NCBI GenBank assembly: GCA_015178975.1
Contig: WHVD01000021.1
Coordinates: 868,001-932,000, forward strand
DNA from: Hysterangium stoloniferum
Lineage: Eukaryota; Basidiomycota; Agaricomycetes; Hysterangiales; Hysterangiaceae
Reading direction: 5' to 3'
DNA: 64,000 nt
Shown here: piece after piece, positions 25,301-38,626 of the stretch
Position numbering within the stretch: position 1 is the first letter of the stretch
Layout of the letters: every line of letters starts with the position of its first letter
Notes under the pieces: generated by a model
Told to the model about the DNA's origin: nothing
Seen by the model: the letters and a program-made list of their open reading frames with translations, nothing else
The model's database searches: none
Position numbers and translations under genes: made by a program

Positions 25301-27360
25301 TATCCGAGGCCTCAGATGGATCTGGATCACTCACCTATTTGATTCTTCTCTCACTCTCACTTTTGTGGCGCCATCGAAACAGTGCTAAGTAGCGAAGCTG
25401 CTCAATACCTCGGCCAAGGTTCAACTGCCTCATGCCAGGTATAAGTTGTATAAGTAAAATTGTGTTGCGGACACTTGCGGATATTATCGCAGCAGGAGCC
25501 GCCTGTGACTCCACCAAGGAAATGCATTTACCCACATGGGCTAAGCCACTAGTTTGGGGCTCGCTAATAACCTCGGCATATGTTTCTGCGAAGGGATTGT
25601 TTGCTTGTGTTGCAGACGATTTTCCTCCAGATGTCTTTCAAAATAGTCTCATTGGTAGAGTGCGCCGTTGTTTCTTCCTATCCTACTTACCTACCTAGGA
25701 AAGTCGAATTTGAAGCGCCCATCAGGTTTATCCACCTGCTTACGACTTCAGTCAGTAGCTTCCCGCTCCAGTCCTCAACTTTGAGTTGTATCCTGTCTGT
25801 CGTGTATTCTGTTGCCTTTCTCTAAGGTCAGTTGTTTCTTCCAAGAGGCTTTTGTGCGGCAGGGATTGCATCTCCCCACTCAGCTTTACTCCTCTGATCC
25901 TGAAGGTCTCGCCTATGTCTAAGTTCGCATATCTTGCATATACTTTGTTACTCCCCGGGCGGCCAGTCCATCGGGCACCGTTATTCCCTTCATCTCCACT
26001 GTGTCCTTGAAATTTTTGTAGGATGGTTCGACCCCCATCATTTCCTCAGGTTCTATTTCGGTATTTATTGCTGTTATGAGGTCCCACTGTGACACAAGCT
26101 TTTTTGATCAGGTCTCTTCCTGCGTCTTTACACTTTAGCGTGTTTATGAACCCTTCGTGTTTTCTCGCTATACATACCTCACATCTACAGCGTTGGCTAC
26201 ACCTTGGTTCTACGGGAAGCATTCCGAGATGACCATTATCCCATTTTCTTCCATTATTATCTTATGCTTATTTTACTGGGAGGTACCATTCCATTGCGAG
26301 AAGGGTGGTATACCTATATGGAACCATAACACAAACTCAGGGGTGTCCAGAGTTACACCTACCTTCTTCGCAATCTTGAGTATCCTAGACAGAAACGGTG
26401 AAAAAGTTATTCCTCACGTCCGCAGCTTCGGTTTCCAGCTTTGTGTAAATATGTTGACTGTTATTGCAGGGTCTTCCGGCTTACGTTCCGTTTTAAGATT
26501 TCACCCGCCACCAGAACCCACCTGAGCCTGTCGCTCCCAATGTCTAGGTAAGACTTTTAGTTTCATAGATTCGATAGCTTAGAGTCATTTTCCCCCTTCT
26601 GTGAATTTCCAGCTCAGGGTGTTGGTACCAATGAGGCAGGCATTTGTACCACCAGAAGGTCATTTTTTCATCATACTCTTGATTGATCTGGGCATTCTTT
26701 GCATTTTTGTTAGGTATTGCCAGAGAAGGACCCAGGCTGAGACCTTCTCCCTACTTCCATACTTATAATTAGCCTGCGCCTTTCACTGGGCGGAATCCTT
26801 TATCCTACCGGTCGAGGACAGATTTCTCTACTAGTACCACCGGGGCCAGTGCGCTGGTGGGCTCGTTATATTTCGCACAACCTTGATGTTTTCGGCCATC
26901 GGCCCGTGGTCTATGTTCAATATTCTTGTGAGTGTTACTTGCTGTTGGTGTTCTAATGATCCAATTTGTATTATGGCAACCCATATTAAACTTTACTCTA
27001 GATGCCTTGAACCATATCCTTAGGACCTTATCTAGTTCTTCGAAGCGGCCAAACTTGCCAAGACCACCGTAGTGCCATTACCAACAGCGTACCTCTTAGT
27101 TTTTCAGGGTTTCCTAGTATAATATACCCTGTAGCGGTGGTTCTCCTAGTGACGCTGCCACGGACTCTATCGCTATATTACAGAGCAGGCGAGACAAGGA
27201 GTCGCCTTGTCGCACTCCCCTTATCGTCGTGCATCAATTACTTATATTGCAATTTAGTATGATTACTGTCTACTCACCCAGTAATCCACAACGACATGAG
27301 AAACTTCCACGCTATCAACACTAGCAAAGTATGAAAGACGTGAGGAATACTACTTACGAC
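25300..27360 (-). pseudogene. decayed LINE (Tad1-like) reverse transcriptase remnant
   Basis: On the minus strand near 27130-27225 the translation reads IRGVRQGDSLSRLLCNIAIE, the conserved GVRQGDPLSP block of non-LTR reverse transcriptases, followed by LQGI. Further downstream (about 27000) WFKASRVKFN matches the segment that follows in fungal Tad1-type LINEs. Stops and frameshifts break every frame. The 5' end, including the rest of the RT, and any poly(A) tail are not visible. Outer limits are approximate. The downstream half (about 25300-26500) is probably the 3' part of the same element, but no motif there is secure. Confidence 0.6.
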
Positions 27361-29403
27361 TTGGCTGGTTGTGGACAACCAACCAAGGTTTTTAGATTCA
27401 GTGAATACTGCTCGGACATGTACTGATGATGTTTACGAACAAATAAATCCCTTTAATTGTATATGCTCCAACAAAGCTCTTCCCCTCACCGTCCTCCCAT
27501 ATTTCGGTCGAGTAAACACTGGCAGGCACAGTGATTATCCCTGCATATATCCTGGAGATCTTTATGACTTGAATTGGACCGCTAAGCGTCTTGTCACAAT
27601 AGATATCGGGTACTAAAAAATCTACCCCTTCAAGTTCAACTGTGCGAGCGTTGGAAACGGGGGCGGAGAATCATCATACAAGTATCTTAAATTATATTAC
27701 TGGCCTCGGCGAAGTCGGTGTGCAGTTATTAGGCTTCGCACGCGCTTTCTACAGTAACAGTCAGCCAGGGAGATATATACAATAGATTAACGATTCGGTT
27801 CATTTGAATTTGAAATGTACATGTCAAGTAGATAAAACTTTAATTTTTCCAATTTCAGCGGATAAACGACACTTCAGGAACAAGTAGTACTTGATTAGGA
27901 CGATGTATTTGCAATACAGCGACGTCTCGCATTTTGAACATCTAATGTTGCTGCGCAGATCACACACACACGGTCCAGATAACGGCTGGGAGTGGAAAGG
28001 GATGAAGAATAGAGACATCAGATCGCAGCGCATTGCTATGATCAACATACAAATTTATGGCGATCCATTCCCTTTGAAGTCAAGAGCGTAGATGAAATAT
28101 TTATGCTCAAATTATTCTTGCAAGTAGTCGCCAAGCAACGAAGGATCCTCGTGTTGTCAGGAAATTCACCCGACGGCTGCCTCGATAGCTCGTCTCACGC
28201 GGTGAATGGATGGGGTACATCTCATTGACAGGCTCTATATAGATTGTGTAGATCATTATACATATAGGCGGTCATGATATCGCTATTGTATAGAGTATTC
28301 ACGAGGGATAGTCGTAGTAGTCTCCCATCATGATATCTGTATATGTGAGCACGCCTTTCCTGCCTCGAGTCTCGCAATGCTTTTCCTTTCGCGGATACTA
28401 ATGTATAATAATACAATACACTATGCCATTCCGAGAATGCCGAGACGAAGAAGCGAAGCTTGAATTATTTTCCCAGACATCCCACTGGTCCCTGACTTCA
28501 AAAGTAGTCCTTGAAATAAAAGGATTGCTTGGCTTGTACCCAACTTGACTTGGAATGTGAGAACATGGGATAACCGGTATAGTTGGCAACGGCTCCACTT
28601 TGATGTAAAAGCCTCGGCATCGAACTGCCGCTCGGTTTCTAAGTATGTTGTCACAACGCATCCGGGAGAAGACTTCATGTTGATGGCTGCCAGCCGTGCA
28701 GTGGCTTTAAATGATGACGGCATCCTAATCTAGATAGCCGAAGGCATGTATACAATTTTGAATTTTGAATAGGTTCAACGAACGATAATTCTAACTTGAA
28801 CTAGACCCCATCTTCTCAAATTAAAACTGCCGATTCGCACCTAAACCTTTTTATGAACATTTTCTGACTGAATTCCATGGCTATGGCATCCGATCGTCCA
28901 TTTTGATCGGATGACATTGGGGAGACTCATTCAAATTCGTAGCCGTTTATCTAACAGCTACTAGCGATGTCCAAGCGCATTCAAGGCACACACCTGATTA
29001 CAGACTACTGAAGAATCGACGTTCCACTGTAAAACGGCCAGGAATAGTCAGGATTTCAACCCTTCCCAGAATGGTGTTTGTTTTGGCAATCACCGTTGTG
29101 TTCGGAAAAATATATAACTTAAAAGCTTAAGTAAGAGGTTCAGCGGGGAGAGGGCCAAAGAGTCAAGCTTGTTGCGGATTTGGGCGAGTCCATGATATAT
29201 ATATGCTTCTAATTCTCACCACACCGAGCAGAAGTGTACGTCTTTGTTGATGTCAGCATAGGCGTCGCTTATGTCGTCCTGTCTCTCCCATTCGTTGTTC
29301 ATCGGTTTCGGTAGAAAGTCGACCTATATGGGATAATCTTTAAATTATGCTCACCCGAGTCACATTCCTTCCCCAGCCCCCCTCCTTCAACTACCAACGT
29401 AGC
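27361..29403. other. unassigned region
   Basis: Only short frames occur, for example 27371-27616 (+) and 28421-28723 (-). None carries a motif that I recognise. It contains the promoter of the membrane protein gene that follows. Confidence 0.3.
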
Positions 29404-30789
29404 ATGGCCACTCCACCAGGCAGTCTCCCGCCCCCCCTTTCCCTCCCAAACCCCGAGACGCCTTTGGCGTTTCTCCCCCCAACACTGGCAAGCCAGTTTG
29501 AGGTATCTCGGTATCTCCTTGTTGCAACATGTGGAGTATGTGCACCCTTTTTCCCCTTCAGTGAATATTTTTAATCCCAAGGTCACAGATGTTTTCTTGG
29601 GATTTATTGACCAATCTACGAAATGATTACAAACTTCTCACACAACATCGAATTAGTGCGCCCACCTTGGTGTACTTCTTGTCGAGGTTAGTCGTATCCC
29701 TCTGGTATAACAATTTGAAGCCCAACGTATACGTCGCAGATATGTGTCATTTTCCTACATAATATGCAGCACTGCCTTCCAAAGTACGATATATCGTCAT
29801 ACCTGACCTTCATTTTTGGTCTGATATTTGATATGTCTTAGTCGGCCCTGTGGGAAACTGCCAGACACTCCAAATCGCTGTGGGATGGACTTTTGCCATG
29901 GGGGTGGGCTCCACTGCGCTCTTGTTTCTTTTCCGCGTCCTGGCCATTTTTAACAACGACGTATGGATTACTATCTTCTTCACATTTATGTGGCTAGCAA
30001 CTCTTGGAGGATCCATGACGGTTCCGTTCGCCATCACTGGAGCTCACATTGGCCCGACCGACCATTGCATCAACACGGGAGTCAAACCGTTTAGTTCTGT
30101 CGGTATCATCGTCTCGACCGTCAACGACACACTTGTTTTCATCTTCATTTCGATTCGGTTATTGCAGACCACGTCGTATCAGCATTCATTGTCCGGACGG
30201 GCCAAATCATTTTTTGGAGGAGAGGGACTGCCTGTGTTCTCTAGAATGCTCCTGCAGAGCGGCCAAGAATATTATCTGTAAGACTTCACTTCCCCATTCC
30301 CTCCTGTACTCGGATCTAACCTACTCGCGCCACAGGGTCACAGTTGGTGGCAATATCCTCACTATGGTCCTGATTCTTGCTCCCGCTTCACTCCCAGCCG
30401 TCTACCACGCTATGTGCACTGTCCCCAACATGGCCATTGCGAACGCTATGGCATGCCGTGTGTATCGCGATGTCAAATTTGGACGTATCGGTTCCGGAAC
30501 GAGTGCTGGTGGACGTACTACAGCTGCTAGCAGCTTCCCCTCGTTCGCCACTCCCAGAAACAACAGCTCAAACACGAAGTACGGCAACAGGAAGCGCCAG
30601 CCATACGAGACAGAAACAGGGACAGAATTTACCGGGGCTACTGCATCGGTTTTACCTGTTCAAGTTACAAAAACGGTATACCATGAATCGGACGTCCCAA
30701 TGGAAGTCATGTTTCCAGATGGCAGCGAGCACGGGTCGCACATTAAAAGCCACGGGATTAACAGTAAGAGACTCTCCCAAATGCTCTGA
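29404..30789 (+). CDS. multi-pass integral membrane protein (agaricomycete type, function unknown)
   Basis: Five exons (29404-29535, 29589-29686, 29770-29783, 29842-30277, 30336-30789) give a 377-residue protein with exact splice phases. The third exon is only 14 nt. After a Pro-rich N terminus come several hydrophobic segments: VSRYLLVATCG, SAPTLVYFLSR, TLQIAVGWTFAMGVGSTALLF, WITIFFTFMWLATLGG, a VGIIVSTVNDTLVFIFISI segment and NILTMVLILAPASLPAVYHA. The tail is Ser/Thr-rich and polar. The layout and the NLRNDYKLL and FRVLAIF motifs resemble the large family of uncharacterised ~7-TM proteins expanded in Agaricomycetes. An in-frame ATG at 29347 would add 19 residues, but its extension is not conserved-looking. 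No function can be assigned. It looks intact, in contrast with its decayed neighbours. Confidence 0.78.
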
Positions 30790-33008
30790 TTCCTCGCTTA
30801 TCGCAACACTCGACAGATGTATAGGTACCAAAAACGACCTGTGTCGTCAAAAGATTTATTTCTACATAGCTGGATACGTGTAATATACATCCATACCAGG
30901 TAGTTGCATATTATTAAAAATAACAGGGCCAGGCGCCGAAGCAAACAACGGAGACGCACAATCACTCACTGATGACCGTAGAACGCTGTCACCGTTATTC
31001 TATTACTTTCTGTAGTCCTACTCGATATATATCCACGGTCTTTTCAGTATTGTGAACATGGGGCGGTCGAGTGCCGCGATAACACTCTAAATATAGTTGA
31101 ATTGACTTCTTAAACTTCTTCAATAAATCGTTCGGTACAAGTTGTTCCGGCCAAAGCATGGTTCGCTATTGTTTATGGAGTGAGGGGCTTCTGACCGGGC
31201 ATTGAGCCTGAGACATACTTGTGCGGGAATGGAACCGTTGGGATTGCCTGTCCTCCCTTTAGAAGCCATCCTAGTGACTACATAATATTGGTTTTTAATA
31301 CCAATTAGGCGCGAAGTTCTATATCACACCTCGAAATCTTGTCAATATACAGATGCCAGTAAGTGGGACCTGACATTAAGAGTCATAGTACAGATTCTCC
31401 ACCTTTGGCGGTACGAAGTTTGAGAAGTCCTTCCAAAAATAGGTCCTACCCGAAAGAAGTTGCTTTGGATATCATAACTTATCAGTGGTGTGATGTCGAA
31501 CTATACAAGGTGTCCAATATGCTAACTTTTACCATAACCAGCTTGTGATGGTACATGCTTGAAGGATGGGTTGGTTTACCGGTTAAGTCGGAAGAAATTC
31601 TTCATAAGCACGAGATATACCAAGATCAAGCACCATCTTCTCCGCCACAATCGGATAAGGGAGGTGGGGGAGAACCCGATGCACGGCATTTGATTCCGTA
31701 CCAAGCGGTAGCGAATCATCGCTTGTACCGGTCGAAGCACCTATACTCTAGTTTGGATTGACCTGTGGAGCACTACTTCTATTTTCAGATTCTAATGGCA
31801 CCCCTGAAAAGCACACAATGCGACTGCCCCCTTCCCCCGTTACTGGGATTGATATTCTGAGCATGCGGTCTCACCGCGGGGTTGTTACTGTTGCATGTAC
31901 CGCTGGCAGAGCAACGGCGTTTGAATCAACTGAAAGCGGCATCGAATCATCGGTTGTACTTGTCGGGGGGACTTCATTCCGTAGCTTGGGATTGACTTGT
32001 GAGGGATCACATTTGGCCCTACATTTTTCAGAGTACCCTTAAAATACACAGAATTAAATGCACCCCCTCGGTGGTTGGTATTCTGAGCATTCCGAGTCGA
32101 TCTCGAGATCACTACGGTGCAGCCTTGTACCTGAACAGGTGCTATGCGATGCTCATACTAGGGCGGGAACGACGAGAACTCAGAGACTGAAACGAACCTT
32201 TCAGCTATGCAGCGGGCCCGCCAGACCTCGGAAAGGCGGCCGGGAATTAATCCTTTTACACCCCTCTCCAGGGGACGCACATGCCCTCTAAACGCCAGCT
32301 TAAGAGACACATGCATAGGAGAACAAGCTACTCTTGGGGTTGTGGTTTACATCTCCTACAGGGACACACCCTCAATAGGTATTTTACCCAACGAGAGTCC
32401 TGTACAAGGCTTGAATAGAAATGCGGTATATGGACAGTATTCCTTCTGAGGCCTCTTATACCCGCAATTGTATATCGTTGCATCAGGTACGTTGGTAGTG
32501 GTCCTGTCACCCACGCCGACGTGCGTGGTATTGTGGTCCAGGACACGGACTGTCTGTACGCTGAAGGTATCAAGCAACTCTCCCCTGTAAGCTCAATGTC
32601 ACTTCAGCTAGGTTACTATGTCCAACAGCCACACGGTATACTCCCGTTCATCGAAGTAGCATCCATTATTATGCTCTTTTTACAGTCCCACCCCCTCTAG
32701 GTCCAACAGCCATACGAGAGGGACCTGACTGGTGACTATAGTCAGATACTCAGGCTCTCGTTCCTCGGATTAGCGACCATTATGCCCCTTTTACAGCGCC
32801 ACCCCCTCGGAAACGCCGTCACCCCAGTACATTGCCCCAACCCAACCTGAATACGACCTTAGCACCCTTCCCTTATCGTGTCATCCAAATCGCTGTGAAC
32901 ATTAAGTGACGTAACTGACGACCTTCAGGGGAGTTTCAATCCTTTGTACCAGTAGTTGTCCAATTAGCCCATGCAACCAATCTGGATCCTACATCGGGCG
33001 CGAAGGGG
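30790..33008. other. unassigned, repeat-like region
   Basis: No gene recognised. A segment beginning GTCCAACAGCCA occurs twice (about 32621-32700 and 32701-32815), each copy followed by a TTTTACAG...CCACCCCCTC stretch, so a ~110-bp unit is repeated in tandem with divergence. Confidence 0.35.
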
Positions 33009-35140
33009 TTGATATTCCTGTCTTCGCTATACCAGACCTTGGTGAGCACAACAAACTGGCGAATGCAAACACTGGTGAGGCCCAATTATCCAATCATCGT
33101 CTATCGTCAATACCTAATCCCCACTCTTATAGACGGTGAGAATTGGCTGTGGCGTAAAGAGCATAAGGAGCTGTGGACGCTAGCTGAACCCGAGTGGCAG
33201 AATTTTTTCACCAAATGGCGTGGAGCTTCCGAGTGCGATTCGCTCGCCGATCCTGGCTCTCCAAAGCTGTCTCTTGCACCTCTCACTGAGTTACCGTCGT
33301 ATCCTAGAAAATTTCCCGTGACGGTTTTGGTCCGCGAGTCTTATATTGAGATGTTTCACCGCGTATGGGTGCGCGCATTGGAACCACCCGGTCCTAAACT
33401 TGCGGGAGTTCTTATCACCAGTCAACCTGGCACTGGCACGTACTCTATACCTCTAATGTTGCGCAAGATAGTAATGGTGTTTTTAGACAAGACCCTTTTC
33501 CTATGCTACCTTCTTGTCCGCCTTCTGCAGCAGAAGTAAATCGTGCTCTTCTCTCTGGATGACAGCAAGCTGCTCTTCTTCTTCCACGATGCTGTCTATG
33601 TGGAAAATGCTGGAATGCGCGCAACTCCCCCCACTGCCAAGTCATCGTCTCACGAGGTTTTTATTTGGTCCTTGTTTGACATTTCCGCCAGACGGGAGCC
33701 ACAATGGCCGTTGCTCTCTCGCTACTGCTTCCCTGGATCCCGTTCGATATAAAACCTGGGCGAAGGAGACAAAGGCTCTGATCGCCGGCTTGCCGTTGTG
33801 GACCCGTGAGGAGCTCTCACTAGCGTAGGTTTACACTTGCCATTACGACGCTTTTGTTCATGTCTGAGCGTACATTATCCCAGGCTTCAATATCAAGGCT
33901 ATTATGTTAATTTATTGGACGTATTGCGTCAGATTTATCCCGACAAAGGCTCTTCTCAGCGTCGGATGGATCCCATTATCGCGCTAAATGGGTTCCCTGG
34001 CGCCGGTAGAATTCTCCAAGAACGTTATCCAATGACAATAGAAGATCCCATTTCACCATCCCCCGAGGATACCCTCAATACTCTTCTAGATGCGGCGATC
34101 GAACGTTTTGGATATGCTGCTCGTGATGTCTTCCATGCGATCTGTTATTTCGACCGGATGACCGATGACCATAAGAACGCTTCCAGATAAGTCACCAAGC
34201 TTTGCAAGAGATCATAGCCGCCCTTTCCCGTGGTGATAGCGTTCTCAGCCCCCATGTTTCTCATCGGATCCTCGTTATACGCCCTATCCCTCGTAGGTAT
34301 CTACTAGCGGATCGTTGGACATTGAATTTCAAGTCAGACTGGGTTGGCAGGAGCATGCTAAAGCAACTGCATGTTGCAGGGGATATCAATATTTGCCAGA
34401 CAATCGACATGTTTCGACAGATGCCGCAAACAGCAGCACTGGCAAGGTGGTACTTTGAGCCGCTTGCTCATCGTCGGCTCGCGGCGGGCTCTACGGGCGG
34501 CTTCTGGCCTCTTGTCACAATGACTTCCAACGGGGCTGACCCCCCGGAAGTCATTTCGGACCTTTCATCCCCCATACCTAATAGTGTGAAGTTTGCCCAA
34601 GTCCAACGCAAGGTTGTCAAATTCCAATCCAATACTGACTTGCCTGCATGTTTTCATCAACACGAGTATTACCAGCCTGTTTCACCGAATTTTCCGTTGT
34701 TCGATGCTTTCGCAGTTGATTTGTGTCCTTCAAGACACTCGGCCATTCTTTGGATTCTACAGATGACCATATCTCGGTCGCACGAAGCCTCGGCGGTGGG
34801 TTATCAAGCGATCTGCAAAATTGTTGCTGCCTTGAAGAAGCAACTTCGGGAGACCCCTCTCCCCTCCCAAGGAAAAAGAAAAATTAGAAGGGCCGATAGC
34901 AAGCAGACAGTCTCGGAGCCGCTCGTAGAGGTCCGCTACCTTCTCATCTCTCCAAGAGCGCAGAATGATCCCGTGCAGCCTAGGAAGACGTGGCGCTTTC
35001 CCAAAGGATGGAATGAGAATTGCAAGACGTATGATCATCGTGGTGACGCATACTGGTTAGAGATCATTCTTACGGTGCGTATTGTGGATATCGCTCTATC
35101 ATTATTACAAACTGAGGGGTATTCCACCTTGCAGTTGTAG
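33009..35140 (+). pseudogene. RHS/Crinkler-type P-loop NTPase with PD-(D/E)XK-like nuclease, broken copy
   Basis: This translates as a member of the retrotransposon-hot-spot (RHS)/Crinkler-type NTPase family common in agaricomycetes. Visible order: ENWLWRKEHKELW, SYIEMFHRVWVRAL, then a Walker A region (GVLITSQPGTG, about 33403-33440) interrupted by an apparent intron, and LFLCYLLVRLLQ. The middle ATPase segments follow (DIINICQ-like region, QMPQTAALARWYFEPLAHRRL). At the C terminus is a nuclease-like core (NFPLFDAFAVD...WILQMTISRSH, about 34695-34785). The frame switches near 33745 and is broken again near 34190, so no single protein can be made unless many unusual introns are assumed. The Walker A lysine is not clearly encoded. 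It lies just inside the right MITE copy. Confidence 0.65.
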
Positions 35141-35260
35141 ATGGCCGCAGTTCTTTGATGCTATATCCTGCTACTGAGTCAGGAATACCAATTCGAGATG
35201 TTGAAGTCCCGGTGTCAAATCAATATTTGATTCATTATTTTGCATCCACCAGATACCCTA

Positions 35261-35462
35261 CATCAGGAAAGTGGGAAGATCAGTAAGTATGCCGTCTATA
35301 TTGTCTAGAGCCATCTAGGAGAGCTAGCTAACTCGGCTAGACACGGCTAGACACACTACTTTCGTGAGATCCCTATTTACTAGTCGGTATAAAAGCTTAC
35401 TATAGATCTAGGGAGGCTAGGGAGTCTACCTAATGGATGTAGACATTCCCAAATCCCTGATG
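35261..35462 (-). mobile_element. MITE-like element, copy 2 (opposite orientation)
   Basis: A 202-bp element, the reverse complement of the copy at 24435-24625 with scattered differences and small indels. It is bounded by TACATCAGG and CCTGATGTA, so a TA duplication is possible. It lies about 10.6 kb from its partner. Confidence 0.7.
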
Positions 35463-35790
35463 TATAGTACGTGAGCATTTCTGCACTGTGTAGCCGGTAT
35501 TTTTTCTCGGTGGAGCTTTCCTCGATGTTTCGATGTTTAGTCCAAATTCAAAAGTGTTTCCATTATTCGCAAGGATTCAGGTACATTAAACCTCTGTAAT
35601 TTGAAATGAGAATCAAAATATGCATATCAAGTTAGATAATGAGATATTCCCCTGTTCATATTATTATAAGTAAAGGTTCTGCTGAGTAGTAGGGTAATCC
35701 TTCGCGTGGAGATTTCACGAAGAGGAATGCAATTTCCAAGAAGTCTACCTCTCCCCTCCTAGGATACAGATATTTAAGCTGCGACTAAAT
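35463..35790. other. unassigned region
   Basis: AT-rich; nothing recognised. Confidence 0.3.
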
Positions 35791-36126
35791 TGTTGTAATA
35801 AAGGGGACAATACCAGTTGAAATAACCCGGAAGAACAATAGGGACTTAAAACAACAAAGGGAACAACTACTGATCGAACCTATTATTAGAACCTATTATG
35901 CCACTCATAGAACAATAGGACTCAGTAGTATAAAATAACTACAGAATGACAGTAGAAGAATAACAGAGTCAGTTACACTCGCACTCAGGAGTTTCCTGAG
36001 TGGCACTGTACATACAAGTTGCGACCTTTTACAATAAAATACAGTGTATCCTAGGTCTAGGCTACCTGGCCCGGGTAATCTAAATAAGACTGAGACAAAA
36101 TATACCAACACTCCCCTACGGCCCCC
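35791..36126 (-). mobile_element. candidate LTR of a Ty1/copia-like element plus polypurine tract
   Basis: Read on the minus strand, a purine-rich tract (GGGCCGTAGGGGAG, 36111-36126) is followed at once by TGTTGGTATATTTTGTC, the usual start of an LTR. The other end (35791) reads TGTTG on the plus strand, giving the expected TG...CA termini over about 320 bp. No partner LTR or target duplication was found, so this is a tentative call. Confidence 0.35.
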
Positions 36127-37048
36127 CTACCTCAAGGGGTCCCTTCCCCTCGTCGGTGGGCCAAGCTACCGTATCATATCTATACGGGTAACAAAATAGT
36201 TTGGGATAACCCGAAACTGCTATTATATTTTCCCGCCATCACGATGAATAGAAAGACAAAGAAAAAATACCCGGCCTAGGACGTTGATAGCCCTGTACGC
36301 CTGGAACAGGACATAACGATTAGTAGGGCTTCGGTGACATCAGGGCTGCGCACCGGACCATATATGGCATACGACCGTCTGCAAACGGGTGTGAGACGGT
36401 ACCACCAGGACCACAAGCCGTACTGTAAAGAAGAATCAGCTATCCCTTGATGGCTGTCAAGCCGCAGTTGAATCACACACAAAGCAAAAATGATAGGTAT
36501 GTGGGAGACTGATTTCGCTTTATAAGGAATCCATGCGATTATTCTGTCAAAAGAATAAAAAGGGTAATCTGAACAACGTACTATCCATATCTACGACATC
36601 AATAATCCTGTCTATGCCGTCCTGAGGCACTGGAATGTAACCATCGGTAAGATGCATAAGGGGGTTGAAACGATCGGGCGGGAACTGCAAAGCTATAGAC
36701 TCAAGTGACAACCGAGAGGCTGTTACCAGATGAGAGCCACATCCGGAGGTCTATTGTAATACTTTAGTCTCGCATCAGCCTGGACATTAAGCGTCACCTT
36801 GTGTCACGAGTTTGTTTTCACCCGTGTAACCTCTATTTCCCTTTTGCCCCTCAGTTGTTTCTACAGCCCTCCTAGGCAGCAACTGAGGTGAGCTCTGTCC
36901 CTCCATAGGCTTGTACATCTGCAGCCAATGTACCTAGTACAGGCATTTGCTACCCTGTCATAGTTTGTCAGGTAAGCCCCGAAGGTGCACACTAAATCTT
37001 TGCTGCTTTTGGCTCAATCAACTCATTATACAAGTCTCCATTCCCTCC
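36127..37048. other. unassigned region, probably retroelement remnant
   Basis: No secure coding frame. A CCTCAGTTG...CAACTGAGG inverted repeat lies at 36851-36890. Confidence 0.3.
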
Positions 37049-37380
37049 AGAAAATGTCAACTGAAATGTCAACTGTTTCGTGCCCTGTTCTCACAGGGCC
37101 CAACAATTATCAAATCTGGAAAATTCAGATCACAGTTGAACTTCAAAAACAAAATGTACTTGGTACAGTCACTGGCACAGACATTATGTCCCACCAACTT
37201 GAGTGGAAGTAAAATTAATTTGGAGGAGGTGTGAAAATGGTGGGAGTGGGATGTAAAAGCACATGGTATCATACAAGAACACATTTTGGATGCAATACTT
37301 CTCAAAATACAGCTGCACACTGACACACTCAAGCAAAAGCACTATTCAAAGCTATCACCAAACTTTAAACCTCCCATCTA
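37049..37380 (+). pseudogene. Ty1/copia gag N-terminal fragment
   Basis: The frame from 37054 reads LTGPNNYQIWKIQITVELQ, the N-terminal gag block (NYxxWxxxM-like) of copia elements. It continues after stops as AHGIIQEHILDAILLKIQLH. It is truncated and no pol follows. Confidence 0.6.
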
Positions 37381-37479
37381 TATTCTACCTTTATCATGAA
37401 TTGCTTTCATCCACATAGGATGGAAGCTCTGACATCTTGGATTTCATTGCAGGGTTCTGAACCATTGAGTCATGCCTAG

Positions 37480-38158
37480 TGTTAAGGGACAGGCAGGCTC
37501 ATGGAGGGTTTCCAGAGAAACCTGCAGATAATCTGGTAGGACTTGGCTTCAGCTTATAGGCTGTGCCTTCACAAGATTGTGGTGTCCAATTTCAAACAGG
37601 TGAATGGAAACCCTGGGGAGTCTGGGAGTAGTCAATAGGTTGATAGGTTGAGAGGCCAATTGGAAAGCCCACAGGCTCTGATGAGGTCCATAGCATTGTG
37701 TTTCAAAGATGAGAGGTAGGGATAGAGTGGGATATGTGCTAAGTTACTGGGGGAGAACTAAGTTGATTTTCTGACCAGATTGTATGTACAACATTAGCTA
37801 GACTATATAGACTGTGGAATGTATGCAATACCAAATCCAGTAATAATAAAGATCAAACAAGTAATCATGAAACAAGATGAGTAAACACCAAACTAGGTGT
37901 CAGGGATGGAATGGAATGGGAGTGGGGTGTGAAACATGACAGATCATTTGACCATAATGGGAATGGGGCTCAGTTAGAGAGCTGATGGGTTGTCCAGGCA
38001 GAGTCTGGTGACTGGTGCATGAGGCAGAGTCAGATATAGACAGGTTTGACATGTGCAGATCCCAGTGGGCACTCCAGTTGTGACTGTACTTTGGGTACCA
38101 TATAGAGGGTCAGGTGCATATATGTATATCAACTACTGCAAGGCTGTTCCTTAAATGA
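37480..38158 (-). mobile_element. LTR of gypsy-like family 1 (subfamily B), inverted
   Basis: On the minus strand this matches the LTR at 62897-64000: both contain ACCCTCTATAT, CAACTGGAGT, CACCAGTCAC and the family hallmark GCAGCCTATAAGCTGAAGCC (diverged here to CACAGCCTATAAGCTGAAGCC near 37548-37568). The TG end is at 37480. The other end is blurred by divergence, so 38158 is approximate. Confidence 0.6.
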
Positions 38159-38626
38159 TATGGCAGGCTTTATAAAAAGTAGTTATTATGATATTTTTAG
38201 AAAATTTTATGAAAGACACAGTAATGATATGTATGTATTCATATAAACTCAATAAATCTGGACTTTGTATACAATTTTGTATTGATATAAATGGGATGGT
38301 TCTATTCAGATCAAAATAAGCACCATGTAAAGATAATTCAGATAGAGTCATGTTTGTAAAGATGAAATTAGAAAAGTATATAGACAAATTACATTGTATA
38401 GCATTAGATGTGGGATACCCCCTACATCTTACAAAGATAACGAATAATACTAAATTAGAGATGATTAACTTCTGTATATCCATATGTAAATCAAAAGGTG
38501 TGGAATTGTCAAGAGAAGAAAACACCTTTAACAAAATGGTTGAAAGCTTTATGCAAGGCTCCCTGTTTTTGGACCCCTGCAACCAGTTTTAGTCTCATAA
38601 CCCTTCAGTGTCCCACTACCAGTACC
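38159..38626. other. unassigned region
   Basis: An 80-codon frame at 38350-38592 (+) has no recognised motif. It may be a transposon fragment. Confidence 0.3.

Noticed and set aside
24435..35462. A single 11-kb transposon bounded by long terminal inverted repeats
   Set aside because: Each ~200-bp end unit has its own inner and outer inverted termini, so two separate MITE insertions explain it better. No transposase lies between.
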